Part shown: positions 15,488-21,124 of the stretch, one piece after another
Layout of the letters: the number at the start of each line of letters is the position of its first letter
How positions within the stretch are numbered: position 1 is the stretch's first letter
Source: JBDNFP01 sp041689775
GTDB taxonomy: Bacteria; Bacteroidota; Bacteroidia; Cytophagales; Spirosomataceae
Reading direction: 5' to 3'
DNA length: 21,124 nt
Assembly (NCBI GenBank): GCA_041689775.1
Contig: JBDNFP010000341.1
Location: 1-21,124 of the forward strand
The notes under the pieces: generated by a model
Told to the model about the DNA's origin: nothing
The model's input: only the letters and a program-made list of their open reading frames with translations
Databases searched by the model: none
Translations under genes and position numbers: made by a program

Positions 15488-16477
15488 TTAGCGACCTGTT
15501 AGCTTTTCACCAGCTTCTGTGTATCGCGCCCCCTGTACGGTGATTTGTAATGCAGCTTCATTGATTTGACTCAAATCATCAAGATTCAGCTCAATATTCG
15601 CGGCTCCTAAGTTTTCTTCCATCCGATGCTGTTTGGTCGTACCAGGAATAGGGACAATCCATGGCTTTTGCGCTAAGAGCCACGCCAATGCAACCTGCGC
15701 TGGTGTAGCAGCTTTTTGCGTTGCAATTGTTTTCAGCAGTTCTACCATTACTTGGTTAGCCTTCCGGTTCTCCTCTTGGAAACGGGGTAAGGTGTTGCGG
15801 AAATCAGCCTTATCAAACTGCGTGGTTTCATCAATTTTCCCGGTCAGGAAACCTTTGCCCAGAGGGCTATATGGAACGAAGCCAATGCCCAATTCTTCAA
15901 GTGTCGGTATGATATCCTCTTCGGGTTTTCGGTGCCATAATGAATATTCGCTTTGCAGGGCTGCTACGGGTTGCACCGCATGTGCTCGACGAACGGTTTC
16001 AACGCCGGCTTCAGAAAGACCAAAGTGTTTTACTTTTCCTTCCTGAATCAGGTCCTTTACAGCCCCAGCTACCTCTTCAATGGGCACATTTAAGTCTACC
16101 CGGTGCTGATAGAACAAATCAATCGCATCCGTTTTTAATCTTTTAAGACTCGCCTCTGCAACCTTTTTGATATTTTCAGGACGGCTATCCAGTTCGGTCC
16201 ACTTCCCGTCAGCCGCAGCTTTCCAGCCGAATTTGGTCGCAATAGCCACCTGACCTTTGAACGGTTCCAATGCCTCACCTATCAGTTCTTCATTCGTAAA
16301 AGGCCCATATACTTCTGCTGTGTCAAAGAAAGTAATCCCCATTTCAACCGCTTTGCGGATTAAGGCAATCATTTCATTCCGGTCCGGAATGGGGGTATAC
16401 CCAAAGCTCATCCCCATACAGCCCAATCCAAGGGCAGAAACTTCAAGACCAGCGGTTCCTAATATGCGCTTTTCCAT
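15488..16477 (-). CDS. Aldo/keto reductase
   Basis: An NADPH-dependent cytoplasmic reductase of 329 residues, close to the AKR13/YajO-type group. The catalytic tetrad is complete: Asp52 and Tyr57 in F-D-T-A-E-V-Y-G, Lys82 in A-T-K-F-G-W, and His125 in L-F-Y-Q-H-R-V-D. The C-terminal cofactor motif I-P-G-T-T-K-Q-H-R-M-E-E-N is present. It begins R-I-L-G-T-A-G-L-E-V-S-A-L-G-L-G-C-M-G-M-S, typical of the group. It probably reduces reactive aldehydes or ketones. It lies 44 bp after the dehydrogenase gene in the same direction. Confidence 0.93.
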   Translation of the reverse strand: MEKRILGTAGLEVSALGLGCMGMSFGYTPIPDRNEMIALIRKAVEMGITFFDTAEVYGPFTNEELIGEALEPFKGQVAIATKFGWKAAADGKWTELDSRPENIKKVAEASLKRLKTDAIDLFYQHRVDLNVPIEEVAGAVKDLIQEGKVKHFGLSEAGVETVRRAHAVQPVAALQSEYSLWHRKPEEDIIPTLEELGIGFVPYSPLGKGFLTGKIDETTQFDKADFRNTLPRFQEENRKANQVMVELLKTIATQKAATPAQVALAWLLAQKPWIVPIPGTTKQHRMEENLGAANIELNLDDLSQINEAALQITVQGARYTEAGEKLTGR

Positions 16478-16521
16478 ATTAATTTATTTTAATAGTGATT
16501 TAGTAGTTAACTCAATCTATT

Positions 16522-17268
16522 CTAAAGCTCCTGAGCCGTTGGCCGGAAGATAATTTCGTTGATGTCCAACTCCTCGGGCTGACTGATTACAAAGGCAACC
16601 AAGTTTGCAAACGAAGCAGGACTGAGGCCAACCGCCCCCACATAATCCTTATTGGCTTGTTGTACATCTACCTCGCTGATGTGATCCAACAGTTCTGTTT
16701 TTACGGCTCCGGGAGAAACTATTGTGGTACGTATATTGTAAGGCTTCACTTCCATGCGCAAGCCCTCAGACAAGGCCCTTACTGCAAATTTTGTGGCAGA
16801 ATACACGGCAGAGCCACTGAATAGCTTATGACCGGCCACCGAAGCCGTGTTGATGATATGACCCGACTTTTGCTCTTTCATGTACGGAAGGACGGCTGCG
16901 ATCCCATTGAGCACGCCTTTGATGTTGACATCCACCATCCTATCCCACTCATCCACATTTAGACGATCCATGGGCGAAAGGGGCATGATACCCGCATTAT
17001 TGAGGAGTACATCAACTCGTCCGAATTTTTCCACGGCAGCATCGACCAACTTCTTTACCTGATCCCGCTGGGTTACGTCGGTGGCAATGGCAAGCGCTTT
17101 TCCACCGCTTTCCTGAATCTCCTCGGCCAGTTTTTCTATCCTATCGGTCCTTCTGGCGCCAAGTACTACTGCGGCACCGAGCTGAGCCAGATGTTTTGCG
17201 GCCGCTTCGCCCATACCACTACTTGCTCCCGTAATGACTATTACTTTTCCTTCAATATTCTTATTCAT
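16522..17268 (-). CDS. Short-chain dehydrogenase/reductase (SDR)
   Basis: A classical SDR of 248 residues. The cofactor-binding T-G-A-S-S-G-M-G is at 13-20, N-N-A-G at 90-93, and the catalytic set Asn115, Ser143, Tyr156, Lys160 (Y-S-A-T-K) is complete. Arg39/Arg40 after the second strand (G-A-R-R) suggest NADP(H) preference. The substrate is unknown. It follows the cupin gene after 53 bp, a gap that contains a strong inverted repeat. Confidence 0.93.
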   Translation of the reverse strand: MNKNIEGKVIVITGASSGMGEAAAKHLAQLGAAVVLGARRTDRIEKLAEEIQESGGKALAIATDVTQRDQVKKLVDAAVEKFGRVDVLLNNAGIMPLSPMDRLNVDEWDRMVDVNIKGVLNGIAAVLPYMKEQKSGHIINTASVAGHKLFSGSAVYSATKFAVRALSEGLRMEVKPYNIRTTIVSPGAVKTELLDHISEVDVQQANKDYVGAVGLSPASFANLVAFVISQPEELDINEIIFRPTAQEL

Positions 17269-17286
17269 TTCTATCTCATTTGTTAT

Positions 17287-17318
17287 CTCAATAAATCATC
17301 CGAAGCGGATTTATTGAG
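17287..17318. promoter_or_regulatory. Inverted repeat between the cupin and SDR genes
   Basis: CTCAATAAAT and CCG on the left (17287-17302, with a 3-nt bulge) pair with CGGATTTATTGAG on the right (17306-17318), giving a 13-bp stem around AAG. It begins four bases past the cupin stop on the minus strand. No T-run follows, so it may be a partial terminator, a 3'-end stabilising hairpin for the cupin message, or an operator ahead of the SDR gene. Confidence 0.5.
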
Positions 17319-17321
17319 AAT

Positions 17322-17813
17322 TTATTTAGCATTATACACTTCATCCGTCACAGGCTCAAGCCATGTAACAATTCCATTTTCGGTTTTTGGCAGAATATAC
17401 ATTTGCGTAAGGCTGTTGTTTTCGGTTGCGCCATGCCAATGCTTGGTATTGGCCGGAACCTTGATGACATCACCCTTTTTCATCGTTTGTCTTGGCTGTC
17501 CCTCCAATTGATGATATCCTTCACCATCGAGTACAATTAGAATTTGCCCGCTTGGATGTAAGTGCCAATTTGATCTTGCACTTTTTTCGAAATAGACATT
17601 TCCCACAAGTGTGTTGTAGATAGAATCATTTTCGACTAGCCCAAAATTGTAGGCATTGCCTGTAAAATTTGTAGCAGGCCCAGCTTCACCCTTAGGAAAA
17701 ATTGCTGTTTCAGAAGAATATGATTCTGTGTTTTCTTGTTTTTCAACTTTCGTATTGCAGGCCTGACCTAGTAATAGGAGTGAGGCAACTGCGAGTGTCA
17801 TTATTGTTCTCAT
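17322..17813 (-). CDS. Cupin-domain lipoprotein
   Basis: A protein of 163 residues. The N-terminus (L-A-V-A-S-L-L-L-L-G-Q-A-C, Cys19) is a lipoprotein-type signal with an unusual Gln before Ala-Cys. The rest is one cupin barrel. Metal ligands are visible: His84 and His86 in H-L-H-P-S-G-Q, Gln90, and His125/His127 in K-H-W-H-G-A-T. The spacing matches small Mn/Fe cupins related to hydroxynitrile-lyase-like proteins, often found with carboxymuconolactone-decarboxylase-like genes. The reaction is unknown. It starts 10 bp after the acetyltransferase stop, so the two are surely co-transcribed. The protein is exported, unlike most relatives. Confidence 0.85.
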   Translation of the reverse strand: MRTIMTLAVASLLLLGQACNTKVEKQENTESYSSETAIFPKGEAGPATNFTGNAYNFGLVENDSIYNTLVGNVYFEKSARSNWHLHPSGQILIVLDGEGYHQLEGQPRQTMKKGDVIKVPANTKHWHGATENNSLTQMYILPKTENGIVTWLEPVTDEVYNAK

Positions 17814-17823
17814 TTTCTCTGTT

Positions 17824-18384
17824 TCAAATTTCCTTGATAATTTTTGCGGGGGTACCCCCTACGATCACATTGTCGGGGACGTCAGCAGAAACCACCGACC
17901 CTGCCGCGACCACCGAATTTTCGCCAATGGTTACGCCGTGCAAAATGGTGGCATTTGCCCCAATCCAGGTGTTCTTTTTAATGTGGATGGGTTTTGGTAC
18001 TAGCGAATGTCTGTTTTCGGGAGCAATAGGGTGGCTTTCGGAAAGCAAGCTGACTTTGGGGGCTATCAGTACGCCATCTTCGATGGTAATCCCTCCCAGA
18101 TCCAAAAAAGTGCAATCGAAATTGATGAAGACGTTTTTACCGATTTTGGTATGCTTGCCGTAATTGATGTACAAGGGTGTAAACACAACAACGGTTTCGT
18201 CAATAGCGCTACCGGTGATTTGGCTCAGCAAATCCCTGATTTCTTTCGGGTCAGTGGCGTTGTTCATCCGCACGAGCAATTTTTTCGTATCGAAGGATGC
18301 CTCACGCATTTTATAGGCTTGCGGATCGCTCGGCGGAATGGTTTCTCCTTTCCTCAACCGCTCGAAAATATCGGGTGTATCCAT
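17824..18384 (-). CDS. Sugar O-acetyltransferase, left-handed beta-helix (Maa/NodL-like)
   Basis: A cytoplasmic acyltransferase of 186 residues. The N-terminal helical Mac segment covers about residues 5-60. The hexapeptide-repeat beta-helix covers 65-183 (I-G-K-N-V-F-I-N-F-D-C-T-F-L-D, then G-A-N-A-T-I-L-H-G-V-T-I-G-E-N-S-V-V-A-A-G-S-V-V). His118 in S-E-S-H-P-I is the expected catalytic base, and the end V-G-G-T-P-A-K-I-I is typical. It transfers acetyl from acetyl-CoA to a small sugar or thiogalactoside-like acceptor. It follows the AraC gene after 77 bp, in a gap holding a CTTTG-ATA-CAAAG inverted repeat. Confidence 0.9.
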   Translation of the reverse strand: MDTPDIFERLRKGETIPPSDPQAYKMREASFDTKKLLVRMNNATDPKEIRDLLSQITGSAIDETVVVFTPLYINYGKHTKIGKNVFINFDCTFLDLGGITIEDGVLIAPKVSLLSESHPIAPENRHSLVPKPIHIKKNTWIGANATILHGVTIGENSVVAAGSVVSADVPDNVIVGGTPAKIIKEI

Positions 18385-18393
18385 CTTTGTGTG

Positions 18394-18406
18394 CTTTGAT
18401 ACAAAG
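18394..18406. promoter_or_regulatory. Inverted repeat CTTTG-ATA-CAAAG upstream of the acetyltransferase
   Basis: A perfect 5+3+5 inverted repeat ends 10 bp before the acetyltransferase start, with a second CTTTG on the start side. The place and size fit a regulator-binding site, perhaps for the AraC protein encoded just upstream, but chance is not excluded for so short a site. Confidence 0.35.
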
Positions 18407-18461
18407 GTCGGGCGCTCTCAGGGTTTCTGATTAAAGAAATTCAAACCGATGATTAATAAAA

Positions 18462-19328
18462 TCAAACTTTCTCCAAGCGAACCGAAGAAGGGCTGGTGCC
18501 GGTTTGTTTCTTGAAGAAATTATTGAAGTAAGTGGGGTACTCAAATCCCAAAGCGTAAGCAATTTCAGAAATATTCCAGGTGGTGTGCTGCAAAATGGCT
18601 TTGGCTTCGTTGACGATGCGCTCGGCAATGTGGGTGCTGGTGGTTCTTCCCGTGACTTCCTTTACGGCCCGGTTCAGGTGATTGACGTGTACCGAAAGAT
18701 TGTCTGCATAATCTTTGGCCGACTTTAAGGATAGCGGACGTTCGGGACTTTCCACGGGAAATTGCCTTTCCAGCAGTTCCAAAAAAACGGTGGTTAGTCG
18801 TTCGGCTGCACTTTTGGCTTGATTGAAATTCTGAGAAGGTTTCAGTTTTAACGATTCGTGCAGAATCAAATCAATGTAGTTACGAATCAGGTCGTCTTTA
18901 AATTCATAATCAGACTGTTGCTCCTCGATCATCCTTTGGAAAACATTATTTAAAAACAGTCGTTGACTTTCCGAAATTTCCAGAATCGGGGTACCCCCCA
19001 TTCTAAATAAAGGAGATTTTTGTAGGATTTCCGAACGCTTTCCAGAAATGAGAAAATCTTCCGAGAACAAAATAGTATAACCAACGTATTGGGTTGATAG
19101 TGTTTCCCAGGAATAAGGAATATTCGGATTTCCGAAAAACAATATGGTGCCTTCGGCGTCAAAACTTCTGTCGGCGTAGTGGATACGGCTTTTGCCGGTG
19201 GTCAAGCAGATTTTATAAAAATCCTTCCGGCTATACATATTGGTAGCATTGCCGTCATTCTCAATCTGAAAGACATTGAAGCCTTTTAGCTTCAATTCAG
19301 TATTGTAAGTTGACAGAGTTCTTGACAT
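18462..19328 (-). CDS. AraC-family transcriptional regulator
   Basis: A protein of 288 residues. The N-terminal half is an AraC-type cupin sensor domain (D-F-Y-K-I-C-L-T-T-G, then F-F-G-N-P-N-I-P-Y-S-W-E). The last 100 residues hold the double helix-turn-helix: L-S-L-K-S-A-K-D-Y-A-D-N-L-S-V-H-V-N-H-L-N-R-A-V-K, then I-S-E-I-A-Y-A-L-G-F-E-Y-P-T-Y-F-N-N-F-F-K-K. It heads a same-strand run of acetyltransferase, cupin, SDR, reductase and cyclophilin-like genes, and probably activates them in answer to a small molecule. Its start codon lies only 4 bp after a -7 box. Confidence 0.92.
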   Translation of the reverse strand: MSRTLSTYNTELKLKGFNVFQIENDGNATNMYSRKDFYKICLTTGKSRIHYADRSFDAEGTILFFGNPNIPYSWETLSTQYVGYTILFSEDFLISGKRSEILQKSPLFRMGGTPILEISESQRLFLNNVFQRMIEEQQSDYEFKDDLIRNYIDLILHESLKLKPSQNFNQAKSAAERLTTVFLELLERQFPVESPERPLSLKSAKDYADNLSVHVNHLNRAVKEVTGRTTSTHIAERIVNEAKAILQHTTWNISEIAYALGFEYPTYFNNFFKKQTGTSPSSVRLEKV

Positions 19329-19332
19329 ACGA

Positions 19333-19340
19333 CAAAGTTA
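19333..19340 (-). promoter_or_regulatory. -7 box TAACTTTG directly before the AraC start codon
   Basis: Read on the minus strand, TAACTTTG is followed by four bases and then the ATG at 19328. TTTGTTTG lies 7 to 11 bases upstream, too close for a normal -33. If the box is used, transcription should begin at or next to the A of the start codon, giving a leaderless message. Confidence 0.45.
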
Positions 19341-19647
19341 AGGAATTCAAACAAACTATTTTATTTACCCTGGAATAACAATAGCGATCCTATCTGGACT
19401 TCGCTAACCCCAATTTACAATCGGGTGTTACAACTCCTCGCGTTTGTATAGGCAGCAGCCCACCGCGCAAATACCCGCCTAAGGAATACTTCACCTTGGA
19501 CTAGGTATCCTCAGACCCTACCACAAGCGCCTCACTACAATGCTCTATCCCTTATTACCACCAGCTGCAAACTAGCGGTAGCGGGAACGAGTAGGTGGAA
19601 TAAACATACGTTAGTACCCTCACTCCTGAACTTCTCCCGAACATCAT
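19341..19647. repeat. Interspersed repeat, copy B, in a gene-free gap
   Basis: This stretch has no gene but is dense with repeat modules. CGCCTAAGGAATAC is at 19476-19489, CCTCAGACCCTAC at 19509-19521, and the 27-nt core CCACCAGCTGCAAACT, then AGCGGTAGCGG, at 19558-19584. The modules are shared with copy A but in a different order, as if cut from a tandem array with unit order core, CCTCAGACC, CGCCTAAGG in cyclic permutation. A second degenerate hairpin, ACCCCAATT-TAC-AATCGGGT (19407-19426), lies nearby. Confidence 0.75.
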
Positions 19648-19683
19648 AAAAAAATGACTGACAGAGTTGTCTCCGCCAGTCAT
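19648..19683 (-). terminator. Intrinsic terminator of the phospholipase gene
   Basis: On the minus strand, ATGACTGGCGGAG, loop ACAA, and CTCTGTCAGTCAT form a 13-bp stem with two G-U pairs, followed at once by seven Ts. It begins 18 bp after the stop codon at 19702. This is a textbook rho-independent terminator. Confidence 0.88.
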
Positions 19684-19701
19684 CAAGCACCATGACCATA
19701 C

Positions 19702-20817
19702 TTACTTTTTAAGGATAGGGTTCAATCTGAAATAGGGGTTTCCCTCGAAGCTTACCTGATAATCAGAACCAAAATGGGTACTTTTCTCATAGTAATCGGT
19801 GGTGATGATCTGAGCACCTGATGTACAGGCCGCTTCGAACTGGCTTTTATCGTTCTTTCGCGCCTGTTTCGTATCAGAATCGGCACGGGTGCGGATGATG
19901 TAGCCTTTCTTCACCAACTCCTGAATTTTTGCCTGATCCTTGTCAGGATTATTCATAATCAGGATTGCGGCTTCGGGTGTTCCTGGCTCGGCATTGGCAA
20001 ACAGCACCCGGCCTTTCAGAGAAGGGTGGCCCTGTGTGTAGGTAGCTATTTTTTCGTCTTTCTCATCCAGGACAAAAACAAACTTGCCTTTTGCTTTCTG
20101 TAACGTAGGCCAGTTCTGGTTCAGCACAGCCTCCTCTAAGGTACTGTAACTTCCGCGTACCTGGTCAGGGGTGATCAAGTTCTCCTTTCCCAGTTCATCC
20201 AGAATAACCTGGTCGAGTGCATCTAATACCTCCGAAGTAAACTTCTCCGGGACGGTAAAACCCTCCCTCTTAATCTCATCGTCTTTGGCATTCATGGTGA
20301 TAAAGACGGGAGTATGATCAGGATGCTCCTCCGACCATTTTTTTAGGTCTTGCAGGCAACTTTTGAACGTAAGATAATGACTCCGAAAATCGATTTCCTG
20401 GATATGGAATATTTTGAAGCCAGGCTCCATCATCTGCTTTTCGGGGTCATACTTGGCTTGGTTCTTCACCCAGTCTAGCCCCTTTGGATGCGCATACTTG
20501 CCTCCCTTTGCATCGGCATAGACATCAATTTCCAGGTTAGCCAAGCCCCTGTTCAGTTGTTCTAGTATACTTATATGGCTGTATTCTATGCCATCTGCCA
20601 TGCTTCCGCTGGTTTGCTTCAGCATCTTGAACAAGGCAGGGTCAATCGCTTGCTTGTAGCTGTTGTGAGACCCAATTACTTGAATTTGATTAAGCCGTAG
20701 TTGCCCTGCTTCTTTCTCAACTTTACTACCTGACTTCCCTTTCCGAGCCTTAGTGCCCTGTGCCTCAACGGTACCGATTAACAGGAAACTGGCTAATAGG
20801 ATGATTATTTCTTTCAT
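19702..20817 (-). CDS. Exported Ca2+-dependent PI-PLC-type phosphodiesterase
   Basis: A protein of 371 residues. The ATG at 20817 is chosen because it gives a signal peptide (I-I-I-L-L-A-S-F-L-L-I-G-T-V-E-A-Q). The open frame runs 53 codons further up without protein-like sequence. The mature part fits the bacterial Ca2+-dependent phosphoinositide-specific phospholipase C family (TIM barrel): I-G-S-H-N-S-Y-K (His51, Asn52), N-L-E-I-D-V-Y (Glu97, Asp99), F-H-I-Q-E-I-D-F (His138) and F-I-T-M-N-A-K-D-D. A basic linker (K-A-R-K-G-K-S-G-S-K) follows the signal. It probably cleaves a phosphodiester in phospholipids or inositol compounds outside the cytoplasm. The exact substrate is unknown. It is a single-gene transcript. 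Confidence 0.87.
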   Translation of the reverse strand: MKEIIILLASFLLIGTVEAQGTKARKGKSGSKVEKEAGQLRLNQIQVIGSHNSYKQAIDPALFKMLKQTSGSMADGIEYSHISILEQLNRGLANLEIDVYADAKGGKYAHPKGLDWVKNQAKYDPEKQMMEPGFKIFHIQEIDFRSHYLTFKSCLQDLKKWSEEHPDHTPVFITMNAKDDEIKREGFTVPEKFTSEVLDALDQVILDELGKENLITPDQVRGSYSTLEEAVLNQNWPTLQKAKGKFVFVLDEKDEKIATYTQGHPSLKGRVLFANAEPGTPEAAILIMNNPDKDQAKIQELVKKGYIIRTRADSDTKQARKNDKSQFEAACTSGAQIITTDYYEKSTHFGSDYQVSFEGNPYFRLNPILKK

Positions 20818-21124
20818 TGTTTTGAGCTTAGTAATCTTGATTTTGTAGTCTTGATGGGTGATCGGTCTTTCCAGTCTACTTATTTTCGTATTAACCAAAA
20901 CGTACCTATTAGTTTCGTCAAAACTCTGCCCAATATAGCTCAAATCCCGATTCACGCAACAATATATCAAGATCAATCGCAGCGCAGAGGATGATAGTTC
21001 ATAGTCAAGTCGGAGACTTATACTACATCTTAACCACCAATTACAAACTGGCGGTAGCGGAAAACAAACCTACTACGCCTTCTCCTCCTTCCTCCCTTCC
21101 TCCTCTAATTTTATTCAGACCGCA
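20818..21124. other. Right-edge gene-free stretch with repeat copy C
   Basis: I see no gene and no clear -7 box for the phospholipase gene here. The interspersed repeat core is at 21034-21060 (CCACCAATTACAAACT, then GGCGGTAGCGG), preceded by CTACAT at 21023-21028 as in copy A. After it comes a pyrimidine-rich tract (about 21078-21107, CCTTCTCCTCC-like) that runs to the window edge. Confidence 0.6.
21022..21060 (+). repeat. Interspersed repeat, copy C
   Basis: The 27-nt core at 21034-21060 matches copies A and B at all but about four positions. CTACAT a few bases before the core is also shared with copy A, so the repeat unit extends to the left of the core. The central hairpin is CCA-TT/AA-TGG around ACA. 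Confidence 0.8.

Noticed and set aside
20818..20976. N-terminal extension of the phospholipase gene to 20976
   Set aside because: The extra 53 residues would precede and bury a perfect signal peptide starting at 20817.

Overview
The window looks like chromosomal DNA of a Bacteroidota bacterium, most likely Cytophagales in the Spirosomataceae/Dyadobacter range. The grounds are: TAnnTTTG-type -7 promoter boxes, Cys lipoproteins, an 800-residue MacB/FtsX-type permease of the kind common there, CE15, right-handed beta-helix and sulfatase genes typical of polysaccharide degraders, and a DUF1648 protein. The genus is inference only. No tRNA, rRNA, CRISPR array, transposase or integrase gene was seen.

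Layout. (1) 1-1563 is a scar. A fragment of a CE15 glucuronoyl-esterase gene (minus strand, visibly richer in G+C, lost at both ends) abuts, head to head near 841-848, the 3' part of a beta-helix/chitobiase-C/PDZ protein gene (plus strand). (2) 1568-7806 holds four consecutive plus-strand exported sulfatases. The first lies 4 bp behind the PDZ gene and has a degenerate formylglycine motif (CTASQ). The second is frameshifted near its C-terminus. A hairpin at 7843-7880 probably closes the run. (3) 7807-12238 is mostly an AT-rich accessory stretch: an AlbA/Schlafen-type ATP-binding protein, a DUF1648 membrane protein, a Crp/Fnr regulator, a small envelope protein and a small lipoprotein. The first two genes are separated by a roughly 130-nt imperfect palindrome that resembles an integron attC site. 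(4) 12281-14689 (minus) encodes a MacB-like permease. (5) 19328-14943 (minus) carries, in transcription order, an AraC regulator, an acetyltransferase, a cupin lipoprotein, a short-chain dehydrogenase, an aldo/keto reductase and a cyclophilin-like lipoprotein, which read as a stress/redox cluster under AraC control. (6) 19702-20817 (minus) encodes an exported Ca2+-dependent PI-PLC-type phosphodiesterase with a textbook terminator.

How the parts relate. The left third is the remains of a carbohydrate-utilisation locus for a sulfated, possibly uronate-containing glycan. Its sulfatases would need a formylglycine-generating enzyme encoded elsewhere, and no SusC/SusD pair is present. The middle block looks acquired. 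The right third is ordinary housekeeping and stress genes punctuated by a short interspersed repeat (14855, 19558, 21034) that no annotated gene explains.
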